Shown here: in pieces, positions 1-7,855 of the stretch
How the letters are laid out: each line of letters starts with the position of its first letter
How positions within the stretch are numbered: the stretch's first letter is position 1
NCBI RefSeq assembly: GCF_017744955.1
Contig: NZ_JAGIAG010000003.1
Location: 434,001-498,000, forward strand
Origin: Dokdonella sp.
Lineage (GTDB): Bacteria; Pseudomonadota; Gammaproteobacteria; Xanthomonadales; Rhodanobacteraceae
Length of the DNA: 64,000 bases
Reading direction: 5' to 3'
Program-made: the position numbers and the translations under genes
The notes under the pieces: generated by a model
Told to the model about the DNA's origin: nothing
Databases searched by the model: none
The model's input: the letters and a program-made list of their open reading frames with translations, nothing else

Positions 1-809
1 TAGATGTCCAGGGCCCAGACGTTCGGCTTGTTGGCGCCGTATTCGGCGATAGCGTCGGAGAATCTCGACGGCGCGTTCTGCGGATCCATCGCCACGGAAA
101 ATCCAACCGTATCGTTCTTTCCGTAGCGCGCCGTGTAGTCGGACCACAGCTTGGTCTTGAACGCCGGCAACTGTCCGCCTGTTATTCCGCCCCACTCCGC
201 CCCAAGATCATAGGATACGGTCAGGCTCTGCCCGACGGCGGGCGAAACGAGGTCGTGAATACTTTTGACATACGACCAGAAGCTCTGATAGCTGGATTCG
301 TTCCAGGCCGTCCATTCCCGAGGCTTGTTATTGTAGAAGAAGCGAACGACCAAGCTCTTGTAGCCGAGCTGCTGAGCCCACGTCAATATTTGACTCAAGT
401 TCGCCGAATGCTGAGGCCACAAATGGCCGAGATGATTGTCCAGAATCTCTCCGTACACCCCATCATCCACACCATCCACACCATCCACAGAACCCGAAAG
501 CGCCATATTGTATATGGGAAGCACGAGAGCATTCTGGCCGCTTTGGCGCATCGCCTGCAATCGGGAGTAGACGAACTGCGGGTTGCTGTTCAACAGACCT
601 ATCAGGTTCTTGAACTGCAACGGAGGACACTTCCAACTGATGTTCGGGGGCTGCTGCCCACAGGGAATGTTCGGATATGTCGGGCCGTTCGGATTCTCGA
701 TGATCGCCCCCATGTCGTAGACGAAATAATTGAATCCGCCGTAGTTGACGGTCTTCGCCATCGACGACACAGGCAACATCAGGAGCAGCAAAAGGATGAT
801 CCGCTTCAT
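1..809 (-). CDS. Secreted protein of unknown function, 3' end beyond window
   Basis: The frame is open from an ATG at 809 to the window edge, giving 269 codons with no stop. A GGAG lies about 8 nt before the ATG. The first 18 residues (MKRIILLLLLMLPVSSMA) form a clear Sec signal peptide. The rest is soluble and aromatic-rich, with alternating hydrophobic strands such as SLVVRFFYNN, SLTVSYDLGAEWGG and VGFSVAMDP, which resembles a secreted TIM-barrel or glycoside-hydrolase-like fold, but I recognise no family motif. A short VDGVDGVD repeat from a 9-bp tandem repeat lies near residue 110. It is followed on the same strand by nothing inside the window; the membrane protein gene at 899-2971 lies upstream in the same orientation, 89 bp away. 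The function is unknown and the hydrolase idea is only inference. Confidence 0.75.
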   Translation of the reverse strand, partial: MKRIILLLLLMLPVSSMAKTVNYGGFNYFVYDMGAIIENPNGPTYPNIPCGQQPPNISWKCPPLQFKNLIGLLNSNPQFVYSRLQAMRQSGQNALVLPIYNMALSGSVDGVDGVDDGVYGEILDNHLGHLWPQHSANLSQILTWAQQLGYKSLVVRFFYNNKPREWTAWNESSYQSFWSYVKSIHDLVSPAVGQSLTVSYDLGAEWGGITGGQLPAFKTKLWSDYTARYGKNDTVGFSVAMDPQNAPSRFSDAIAEYGANKPNVWALDI

Positions 810-898
810 GTTCAATCTCCGCTTTCGGTGAACCCCCTTCTCGTCCAACTCACGAACCATACGATCGATTTCCATCGATCTTCATCACAATTGCGGCA

Positions 899-2971
899 CT
901 ACGACGGCGTATTCGACTCAGGAACCGGGCATCCGAGCGATTGGATTCGCGCCCCGACGATCTCCTTCTTCGTGCGCGGATCGACCAGCACGAAACGCAT
1001 TCCCGCCTGCGCCCACTGTCCGGTAGTCCTTTCGTCGTGCGCGGCCCCCTGTGTCCACGGCTTGAGCGGGCGACTCTCGACACCGATCCAGACGTCGAAT
1101 TCCTCGCCGCTTTCGCCACCGGCGTCCCAGCGAACCGTCGCGATCGAAGGCGACAGGAAGCTGCATGTATAGACAGAGCTCGGCGAGACTTCGATCGAAG
1201 CCGAGCTGGCCTCTGCCGCCGCCGTTCCGAACTGCTCGTCTTCATGCAAAGTGGAACATTCTCGCGGCGACAGGCGCATCGATTCGAAGACGGGCGTCCC
1301 GTCGCGCTGCGTCCACGTCGTGATCGGACCCGGCTCTCGACCGGCAAGATCAGCTATGAAGTGAAATTTTTCGCCATTCCCAGTTCGGGAGAAGACGACG
1401 ACTTGCGGCTTCCCCTCGCAGAGTTCGCGGCGCATGCGCATCGGGTCGACCCACTCGAATTGCGCGAGCCGCGCGCGCGTCATGAACATGATCGGCATGA
1501 CGAAGCCCCAATCGGGCAAGTACACCGTTGCATCCGGATCGTTCTGCTGCATGTCCGCGGCGAAGCGGTCAATGGCATCGGAATACAACTGCGCACCGCC
1601 GCTCGCACGAAGATCGACGTGGAACCGCGTGAGGTCGAAGGCGTTCGCGCAGGCGACGATTGAGACGGACGCGAAGGCGATCGCCGCACGCAGCGACCAG
1701 CGGCCGGCCTTCGGCGCCGAAGCAGGCGTGCCGGACGCGCTGCCGATCAGCGTCGCGACCGCAATGCCGAATGCCGCATAGAGCAATGGCTGCAAGGCGG
1801 TGTAGTGATGTCCGTCGAGGCGTTCGCCGAATAGCGAGGCGACCGCAAGGAAAACTATCGTCAGCAGCAGAGGCGGACCGATGGAACGCCTTGCGTCGGC
1901 GGTTCGGCGCAAAGCGAGGGCCAGCGCCAGGATCGGCACTCCGGCGAGCGTGACCGCCTTGATCACTCCAACTGCGCGCCCGTCATGAAACTGAAGGATC
2001 ATTCGATGCGGCCAGTCTCCGGTGATGACCGACCCGAAGTCCGTCAGCACGGCGCGCAGATGCTCGATTGCGCCCGAGCTCTCGCCCATGACCTTCATCC
2101 GTTCGCCGTGATTGAGCAGCCAACCGACGAGCGCGTCCCAACTCCCGAGATTGTCCCGCAGCAGCAGTAGACCGGCAAAGAACGGCGCGTATCCGATGGC
2201 GGCGCCGACAAGCCAGACGATTGCCCTGCGCAGCCATGGTTCCCCGCGAGATGTTCCGCGGAAGATCCACCACAACACGACGGGCGCGAAAAACGCATAG
2301 ATGAAGTAGCTGAAGACGGACAATCCGTACAGCGTTCCACCCGCGAGCAAGCGCCATGTCGACGGCCGCGACTCGCGGCCATCGGTGAGCAGCAAGGAAC
2401 CGAGCAGCAACGGCAGCGGGAACAAACAACTGTAGGCTTGCGTGCGCAGACTCATCACGAACGAGGGGTCGAGTGCCAGCAGCAGCGCAGCGGATGCTGC
2501 CACCCAGCGGGTGTATCCGAGCGTCGATCGCGCGACGAACAGAGCGAGCAGCGCGAGAATTCCCACACCGACGAGTCCCTGCACCAGTCGCAGCGATCCC
2601 ACGCCGGCATCGAAGAGCATCATCCAAGGGAGCGCAAAGTACAGCTGAGCACTGCCGTGATAGATGCTGCCGGTAAAGATCGGATAGCGATCCGCCACCA
2701 TGTTTCCGGGCAGGATCCAGGGCCGATTCCCCGGGGCGGAGGGGTCGAGAATGCCCGGAATGAGGTATTCCGGGTTGACCGCGTCCATGTACAGCCCCGG
2801 GAGCCGCCAATCGACGCCGAAGGCAACGACGAATGCGAGAACGGCCAGGACGATCGCGATTGCAACGCGGGTGTCGAAACGCCGCACTGGCGAACATGCC
2901 GTCCCGGACGAGATTTCTCCAGTGATCGCCGACGCTGCTGCGTGCCGGGCTTTGAGCGAGGCCCCCGTCAT
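899..2971 (-). CDS. Polytopic membrane protein, GT-C/PMT-like glycosyltransferase candidate
   Basis: This 690-residue protein has a short cytoplasmic N-terminus, a first membrane segment at about residues 35-52, and roughly ten further hydrophobic helices up to about residue 420. A soluble domain of about 250 residues follows. The first outer loop contains the acidic stretch YMDAVNPEYLIPG, placed like the catalytic acidic residue of GT-C (ArnT/PMT, GT39) lipid-linked sugar transferases. The architecture of many N-terminal helices plus a C-terminal periplasmic domain fits that class. No diagnostic motif was confirmed, so glycosyltransfer is an inference. An ATG at 2971 with CAGG just upstream is the first plausible start. 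It lies upstream of the secreted protein at 1-809 in the same direction and may be cotranscribed with it. Confidence 0.75.
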   Translation of the reverse strand: MTGASLKARHAAASAITGEISSGTACSPVRRFDTRVAIAIVLAVLAFVVAFGVDWRLPGLYMDAVNPEYLIPGILDPSAPGNRPWILPGNMVADRYPIFTGSIYHGSAQLYFALPWMMLFDAGVGSLRLVQGLVGVGILALLALFVARSTLGYTRWVAASAALLLALDPSFVMSLRTQAYSCLFPLPLLLGSLLLTDGRESRPSTWRLLAGGTLYGLSVFSYFIYAFFAPVVLWWIFRGTSRGEPWLRRAIVWLVGAAIGYAPFFAGLLLLRDNLGSWDALVGWLLNHGERMKVMGESSGAIEHLRAVLTDFGSVITGDWPHRMILQFHDGRAVGVIKAVTLAGVPILALALALRRTADARRSIGPPLLLTIVFLAVASLFGERLDGHHYTALQPLLYAAFGIAVATLIGSASGTPASAPKAGRWSLRAAIAFASVSIVACANAFDLTRFHVDLRASGGAQLYSDAIDRFAADMQQNDPDATVYLPDWGFVMPIMFMTRARLAQFEWVDPMRMRRELCEGKPQVVVFSRTGNGEKFHFIADLAGREPGPITTWTQRDGTPVFESMRLSPRECSTLHEDEQFGTAAAEASSASIEVSPSSVYTCSFLSPSIATVRWDAGGESGEEFDVWIGVESRPLKPWTQGAAHDERTTGQWAQAGMRFVLVDPRTKKEIVGARIQSLGCPVPESNTPS

Positions 2972-3363
2972 GACCTGCGACGGTGAACGAGGCGACGGAC
3001 ACCACCACGGCTGGCGTCTTCGGCGAAGCGGACCAATGCGGAATCGTTACGCGAACGAACGGCGGATCCCGAGCCGCCGAGATACAGAGCGCCGCACGAA
3101 CTCTCTTTGGAGCACCCGTGCCGAGAGATCCGCTTCGCAGTCACCATGCGCTTCCCCTGAAGGCAGAAGTTCGACGCGCACCCGATGGACAGCGGAACCT
3201 CTGTGACGATGGATCGAGCGGATCCGCTTCTCGCCGAGAACGTTCCGCCGCCGAACGAACTCAACAGTACTCAAAGCTTCCCGAGACCTCAAGGATGCGT
3301 CCGGGGAGCGAGCCTGCCCCTATCGTCATCGCGAGCGCATGGACGGACGACGCATCGACGAAG
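2972..3363. other. 392-bp intergenic stretch, no gene seen
   Basis: The stretch lies between two minus-strand genes. The short frames in it on both strands lack ribosome binding sites and any family resemblance. It could hold the promoter of the 899-2971 gene, but no clear -35/-10 pair was found. Confidence 0.5.
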
Positions 3364-4626
3364 CTAATGCTCCAGCGCCGCGGTCAGGATCTTGTAGGCC
3401 AAGGAGCGCTGGTCCCCGTCGGCGCCGCCGGCGGCCGGACTCCAGCAGCGCGCCGCACGGATCGTCAATTCGATTTCCTCGCCGGCACGTGCGCGCAACG
3501 GCAGCTCGACCGGAGTACGCATACCCGGACGCAGCGACTGGGCATAGCCTTTTCCGCCGAGCGCGATCTGCAGTTGCTGTTCGGTTCCGAGCTGCGGCGG
3601 CGACCACAGCTCAAGACGCAGCGATTTCGTCGCGCGCGTCGGCACGAAGCGCGCCGAGAACTCCTCGCCGACCCAGCCGTCCGGCCAGAGCCCGCTCGCG
3701 CCGCCGGGCTGCGTCGCGTAGCCCTGCAGATCCAGGCGCAACGCGGCGCGCGCTTCGTCGAGCGCCCGCTCCAGCGTCGCCATCTGCGCGCCGTGATGCT
3801 TCTCGCGATCGTACAGGTAGCGCAACTGCGTACGCAGCCGGCTGAATCTCTGGTTCAAGACGCGCAGGTCCGCCGCGTCCAGCGTGCGGCCTTCGCGCCA
3901 GTCGGGCGGCATCCCCTGCGGCACGTAGATCGTCGCGTGCGGCGGCGCGCTCTGCTCGGGCGGGCGCTCGCGGGTGTAGAGATAGATCGCGAACGACTTG
4001 CGCGACAGATGCCTCGCATCGTCCGGCAGCGTGATCGCCGAGAAGCCGTGCCAGGAATTTTCGGTCGTCTCGAAGATCGCGCACCGGTTGAACAGCGGCG
4101 GCACGTGCACGGCCTCGTTCGCCGCCTCGCGCCACGGATCGGAATGCAGCTCCAGTTCGCCGCCCCAGCCGCTTTCCCAGCGCGGATTGAGATAGACGAT
4201 CAGGTTCAGCCGCCGGTGCCAGCGCGTTCGCGGGTGGTAGTTGAAGTCGACGTGCGCATCGAGCCCCTGGCCGTCGCGGTTCTCGTGCGTGCCGCCACCG
4301 ACGTAATCGGGGTCGTAGAGCAGATCCGGAATGCCGGTCACCTGCGAAACGAAGCCCAGGAATTCCGGCGTCTGCAGGTAGCGATCGAGTTCGCGATACG
4401 CGTCGGAGATGTCGCGCACGTCCATGCGCACGGCCTTGCCGCCGACCTCGCCCATCTCATTCAGCGCATGGCGCGCTTCGAAGCTCGGAAAGTCGGCGAG
4501 CAGGCGTTCGCTCAGGGCGGGATCGAAAAAATCGGGGATGCTCAGGTGACGGAACGGCCGCGCCTGCGCGAACTCGCGCGCGTAGTCGCTCGCCTGCGAA
4601 AGCACGCGGGAGTCGATGAGTCCCAT
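3364..4626 (-). CDS. 2-oxoglutarate/Fe(II)-dependent oxygenase (prolyl-4-hydroxylase-like)
   Basis: The 420-residue product starts MGLIDSRV at 4626 with AGGA about 8 nt upstream; the frame stays open further upstream, but that part overlaps the divergent gene and is not credible. Residues about 20-215 form a double-stranded beta-helix oxygenase domain. The sequence LDAHVDFNYHP supplies the HxD iron ligands, and the distal HGFSAI plus downstream RKSFAIYLY supply the second His and the 2OG-binding Arg/Ser region. A coiled stretch (about 260-300) and a C-terminal beta-rich domain (about 310-420) follow. Related oxygenases hydroxylate proteins, sugars or secondary metabolites, and the substrate here is unknown. 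It is divergent from a methyltransferase 75 bp away, so the pair may modify the same molecule. Confidence 0.85.
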   Translation of the reverse strand: MGLIDSRVLSQASDYAREFAQARPFRHLSIPDFFDPALSERLLADFPSFEARHALNEMGEVGGKAVRMDVRDISDAYRELDRYLQTPEFLGFVSQVTGIPDLLYDPDYVGGGTHENRDGQGLDAHVDFNYHPRTRWHRRLNLIVYLNPRWESGWGGELELHSDPWREAANEAVHVPPLFNRCAIFETTENSWHGFSAITLPDDARHLSRKSFAIYLYTRERPPEQSAPPHATIYVPQGMPPDWREGRTLDAADLRVLNQRFSRLRTQLRYLYDREKHHGAQMATLERALDEARAALRLDLQGYATQPGGASGLWPDGWVGEEFSARFVPTRATKSLRLELWSPPQLGTEQQLQIALGGKGYAQSLRPGMRTPVELPLRARAGEEIELTIRAARCWSPAAGGADGDQRSLAYKILTAALEH

Positions 4627-4701
4627 GGAGCAATCCTGGTTATGTGCTGGCATTATACGAAACACTGGATACCAGACACTCGTCTCAACGGATTGCACGC
4701 G

Positions 4702-5808
4702 ATGTCGCCCTTTTTGCGCCGCTCGGCGGAATTCTTCCGCCCGCTCTATCGTCGGCTGCCCGTTCCGATCAAAGCACCGCTGCGACGCTGGATTCTCGGC
4801 CCTGCCGAGCCCAAGCCGTCCAGCCCCGGCTCCGAATACGGCCAGCGGCTCGCCGTGGAGACCGAAGCCTTCACCGCACAGACCGACGTGCATGATCTGC
4901 CTGCGATCGCCCACTACTGGTCGAACCGCTACCTGCTGCCCAAACTGGAAGCGTTCGGATTTTCCAATCCGGACGGGTTCTTCGCGCGCTACCTCGAACT
5001 CGCGCACGCCGGAGCGGACTCTCGCCCGGTGCGCTTCGCCAGCCTCGGTTGCGGCAATTGCGATACCGAAGTGCGCGTCGCCGGCCTGCTCGCCGGGCGA
5101 GGCCTGCGCGATTTCATCATCGACTGCGTCGACATCAATCGCGCGATGCTCGATCGCGGCCAAGCGCTGGCGGCCGCCGCCGGCGTGAGCGAACACATCC
5201 GCCCCGTCGTCGGCGACTTCAACGATTGGCGTCCGGAAACCCGTTACGCGGCGATCATGGCCAATCAGAGCTTGCATCACGTGCTGAAGCTCGAGGGATT
5301 GTTCGCAGCGATCGAACAAGCGCTCGACGCGAACGGCCGCCTCGTCACCTCGGACATGATCGGCCGCAACGGGCACATGCGCTGGCCTGAAGCGCTCGAG
5401 ATCGTGCAGGAGTTCTGGGCCGAACTGCCGCCGCAATCCCGCTACAACGTGCAGCTGAAACGACACGAGGAGCGGTTCGGAAACTGGGACTGCTCCAGCG
5501 AAGGCTTCGAAGGCATTCGCGCGCAGGACGTCCTGCGTCTGCTGATCGAACGCTTCGATTTCGAGCTGTTCGTCGCCTACGCCAATCTCATCGACATCTT
5601 CATCGACCGCAGCTTCGGCCCCCACTTCGACGTGAACGAGGCAGCCGATCTCGCCTTCATCGACCGCGTGCACGCGCGCGACGAAGCGGAGATTCTCGCC
5701 GGCCGCATCAAGCCCACGCACATGATGGCCGTCCTGCGAAAGAGGCCGTACGCGGGCGAGACGCAAACCTTCGCCCACCTGACGCCCCGCTTCTGCCTGC
5801 GCCCGTGA
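4702..5808 (+). CDS. Class I SAM-dependent methyltransferase
   Basis: A product of 368 residues. A Rossmann-type SAM domain spans about residues 95-245: motif I is FASLGCGNCDTEVRVA, the acidic end of strand 2 is DCVDIN, and ANQSLHHV with the following LEGLFAAIEQALDANGRL matches motifs II-III. The C-terminal about 100 residues are helical. An upstream in-frame ATG at 4642 has GGAG 11 nt before it and would add 20 residues; 4702 was chosen because the protein-like sequence (MSPFLRRSAEFFRPL) begins there. The pyrimidine-poor gap to the divergent oxygenase contains TTATAC, a possible -10 element. The substrate is unknown; glycan or lipid methylation is inferred from the neighbours. Confidence 0.85.
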   Translation: MSPFLRRSAEFFRPLYRRLPVPIKAPLRRWILGPAEPKPSSPGSEYGQRLAVETEAFTAQTDVHDLPAIAHYWSNRYLLPKLEAFGFSNPDGFFARYLELAHAGADSRPVRFASLGCGNCDTEVRVAGLLAGRGLRDFIIDCVDINRAMLDRGQALAAAAGVSEHIRPVVGDFNDWRPETRYAAIMANQSLHHVLKLEGLFAAIEQALDANGRLVTSDMIGRNGHMRWPEALEIVQEFWAELPPQSRYNVQLKRHEERFGNWDCSSEGFEGIRAQDVLRLLIERFDFELFVAYANLIDIFIDRSFGPHFDVNEAADLAFIDRVHARDEAEILAGRIKPTHMMAVLRKRPYAGETQTFAHLTPRFCLRP

Positions 5809-5959
5809 ATGCGCGCCTGAATGGGCATCACGCGCGTTTGCGCTCCGGATCCGCGCGCCGCGCGGGCGCGGCCAAGCCGCTGGTGCACCCGCTCGGCCAT
5901 GCATCGACTTCACGCCCCTGGCTGCCGAGCGCGCTCTTCTCCGCCGCAGCGCCCACTTC

Positions 5960-7843
5960 ATGAGCACCGGACGAAACATGGCTGCCTCGCGCACTCCCTT
6001 GCTCGACCCGCCACATCGCCGGTCCACGCCGGCCGCCGTGGCGTGCTGGCTCCTGACCGCAATCGTTTCCGGCGCCGCCGTGCTGTGGCTGTGGAGCACG
6101 CTGGCGGCGATCATCAATTTCGTCTTCCGCTATCCGGCATTCGACCAGTACCGGCTGTATCCGAACTACCTGCTGCTGCCGTTCCCGCAGAACATCTCCC
6201 AATCCGAGAACGGCCATCGTCCGATCGTGCCGAACCTGCTGCGGCTGGCGGACCTGTACGGATTCGCCGCGAGCCAGCAGCTGCAGATCGTCGTCAGCAT
6301 CGGCGCCGCCCTGCTGTCGCTGGCACTGATCGTCCGCGTCGTCACGCGCGAACGGCAAGTTCCGCCGCTCGCGCGAGCCGCGGCCTGCCTGTTCGCGGTG
6401 CTCACGCTGTTCTGGCTCGGCAACGCGCGCACCCTGATGCACGGCTTCGAGCAGGCGCACGTCTACCTGACCGTGCTCGCCTGCGTGCTGGCCCTGCTCG
6501 CGGTGCAGCGGGCTCGCACCGATGATTCCTACCTGTGGCCCCTGCTCGCCGGCGGCGCCTGTCTGGCGGCGACCTTCAGCTACGGCGCCGGACTGGCCAG
6601 CTTCGCCGCGGTGCTGCTGGTTTCGCTGGTCTTCGGCCTGCGCGCGCGCTATCTGCTCACCTTCGGCGCTCTGTTCGCTGCGGCGATGCTGGTCTACGCC
6701 TTCGCGCTGCCCGGAAACGGCTATGTGCGCGAATCGCTCGCGTTCGATCCGGTCGGCATCGCCGCCACCATGGCGCAGTGGCTGTCCTCTCCCTGGATCC
6801 GCGGCTGGCTCGGCGCGGGGTTTCCTCAGTTCGATGCCGCCCTGTACAGCGGGATGACCACCTCTCGCTACGCCCATCTCCTGACCACGGCGGCGACGTG
6901 GCTCGCCACCCCGTTCGGTGACGACGGAGCCGCCCGGCAAGGCGTGCTCGTCGGCGCGATCGGTTTGCTCGCCTATCTCGCCGCGCTCGTGCACGCCTGC
7001 CGCCATCGCGCATCGAGCACGCGGCTGCACTTTCTCGGCCTGGGCCTGGCGAGCTTCATCGTCGCCAGCGCCGGCATCGTCGCCATCGCGCGCGCGAAGT
7101 ACTTCGTGCTGTATCCGGAGCAGATCTTCGCCGACCGCTACTCGCCGTGGCCCTGCCTGTTCTGGCTCGGCCTCGCCCTGTATGCGATCGCCGGCAGCAG
7201 ACGTCTGGCAGGCGCCGCACTGGCCGCCGCGGTCGCGGTGGCGACGGCGCTGGTTCTGCTGCCGACGCATCGCACGCAGGCGATCTGGAGCTCGATCGTG
7301 TATCGCAAGATGCAGCAGTCCGCCGTCGCTGCCCAGCTCGGCATCTGGGATCCGAAATACAACTTCGACGTCGCCTCCGCGAGCCGCGAAGACACGATGG
7401 GCACGCTGGACCTGTGGCGCGATAACCGGCTGTCGATGTTCGCCGAACCCGGCTTCGCACTGGTCGAAGGCGGCTGGCACATGCCGGCGGCGGTCCCGCC
7501 GTCTCTACCGGATGCCGAGGCGCACGTGATCCACGCCTTCGACGAAGCGAACCATCATCGCCGCGTCGCCGAATTCGAAGGCCTGCTGCCGCGCGGCGTG
7601 CACCTGCCGCGCGATCCGCTGCTCGTCGTCGTCGACGACGGCGGTGCGTTTCGCGGACTGGCGAAAGCCAGCTTCTTCCCGCCCGGCAAGCCGGCGCTGC
7701 GCCTCGGCCTGCAGCGCAAGCGCGGCTTCGCCGGCTATGCGCTCGATGCGCGGCCCGGCGAGTCCTTGCGCGTGCTGGCGCTCCGACCAGGCGACGGTTC
7801 TGCGCTCGCCGCCGTCCCTTTGCGCATACCCGATTCGAATTAG
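5960..7843 (+). CDS. Large polytopic membrane protein of unknown function
   Basis: This 627-residue protein has about ten predicted membrane helices. The first is at about residues 25-50, and the long first outer loop (about 52-95) contains PNYLLLPFPQNISQSENGHR, rich in aromatic and polar residues. A C-terminal soluble domain of about 180 residues begins after residue 440. The overall plan matches GT-C-type membrane enzymes or glycan-processing proteins, but I see no motif that fixes a reaction. The start is uncertain: ATG 5960 lacks a good Shine-Dalgarno and ATG 5978 (MAASRTPLL) is an alternative. It is followed after 12 bp by another large membrane protein on the same strand, so the two are probably one operon. 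Confidence 0.75.
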   Translation: MSTGRNMAASRTPLLDPPHRRSTPAAVACWLLTAIVSGAAVLWLWSTLAAIINFVFRYPAFDQYRLYPNYLLLPFPQNISQSENGHRPIVPNLLRLADLYGFAASQQLQIVVSIGAALLSLALIVRVVTRERQVPPLARAAACLFAVLTLFWLGNARTLMHGFEQAHVYLTVLACVLALLAVQRARTDDSYLWPLLAGGACLAATFSYGAGLASFAAVLLVSLVFGLRARYLLTFGALFAAAMLVYAFALPGNGYVRESLAFDPVGIAATMAQWLSSPWIRGWLGAGFPQFDAALYSGMTTSRYAHLLTTAATWLATPFGDDGAARQGVLVGAIGLLAYLAALVHACRHRASSTRLHFLGLGLASFIVASAGIVAIARAKYFVLYPEQIFADRYSPWPCLFWLGLALYAIAGSRRLAGAALAAAVAVATALVLLPTHRTQAIWSSIVYRKMQQSAVAAQLGIWDPKYNFDVASASREDTMGTLDLWRDNRLSMFAEPGFALVEGGWHMPAAVPPSLPDAEAHVIHAFDEANHHRRVAEFEGLLPRGVHLPRDPLLVVVDDGGAFRGLAKASFFPPGKPALRLGLQRKRGFAGYALDARPGESLRVLALRPGDGSALAAVPLRIPDSN

Positions 7844-7855
7844 GCAAGCATCGAC

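Noticed and set aside
465..495. Short CCATCCACA repeats as a CRISPR-like array
   Set aside because: Only about three 9-bp units, directly tandem, without spacers, and in frame within a coding sequence.
2983..4701. Long N-terminal extension of the methyltransferase frame
   Set aside because: It runs antisense through the 2OG oxygenase gene, which has clear HxD and His motifs; the methyltransferase begins near 4702.
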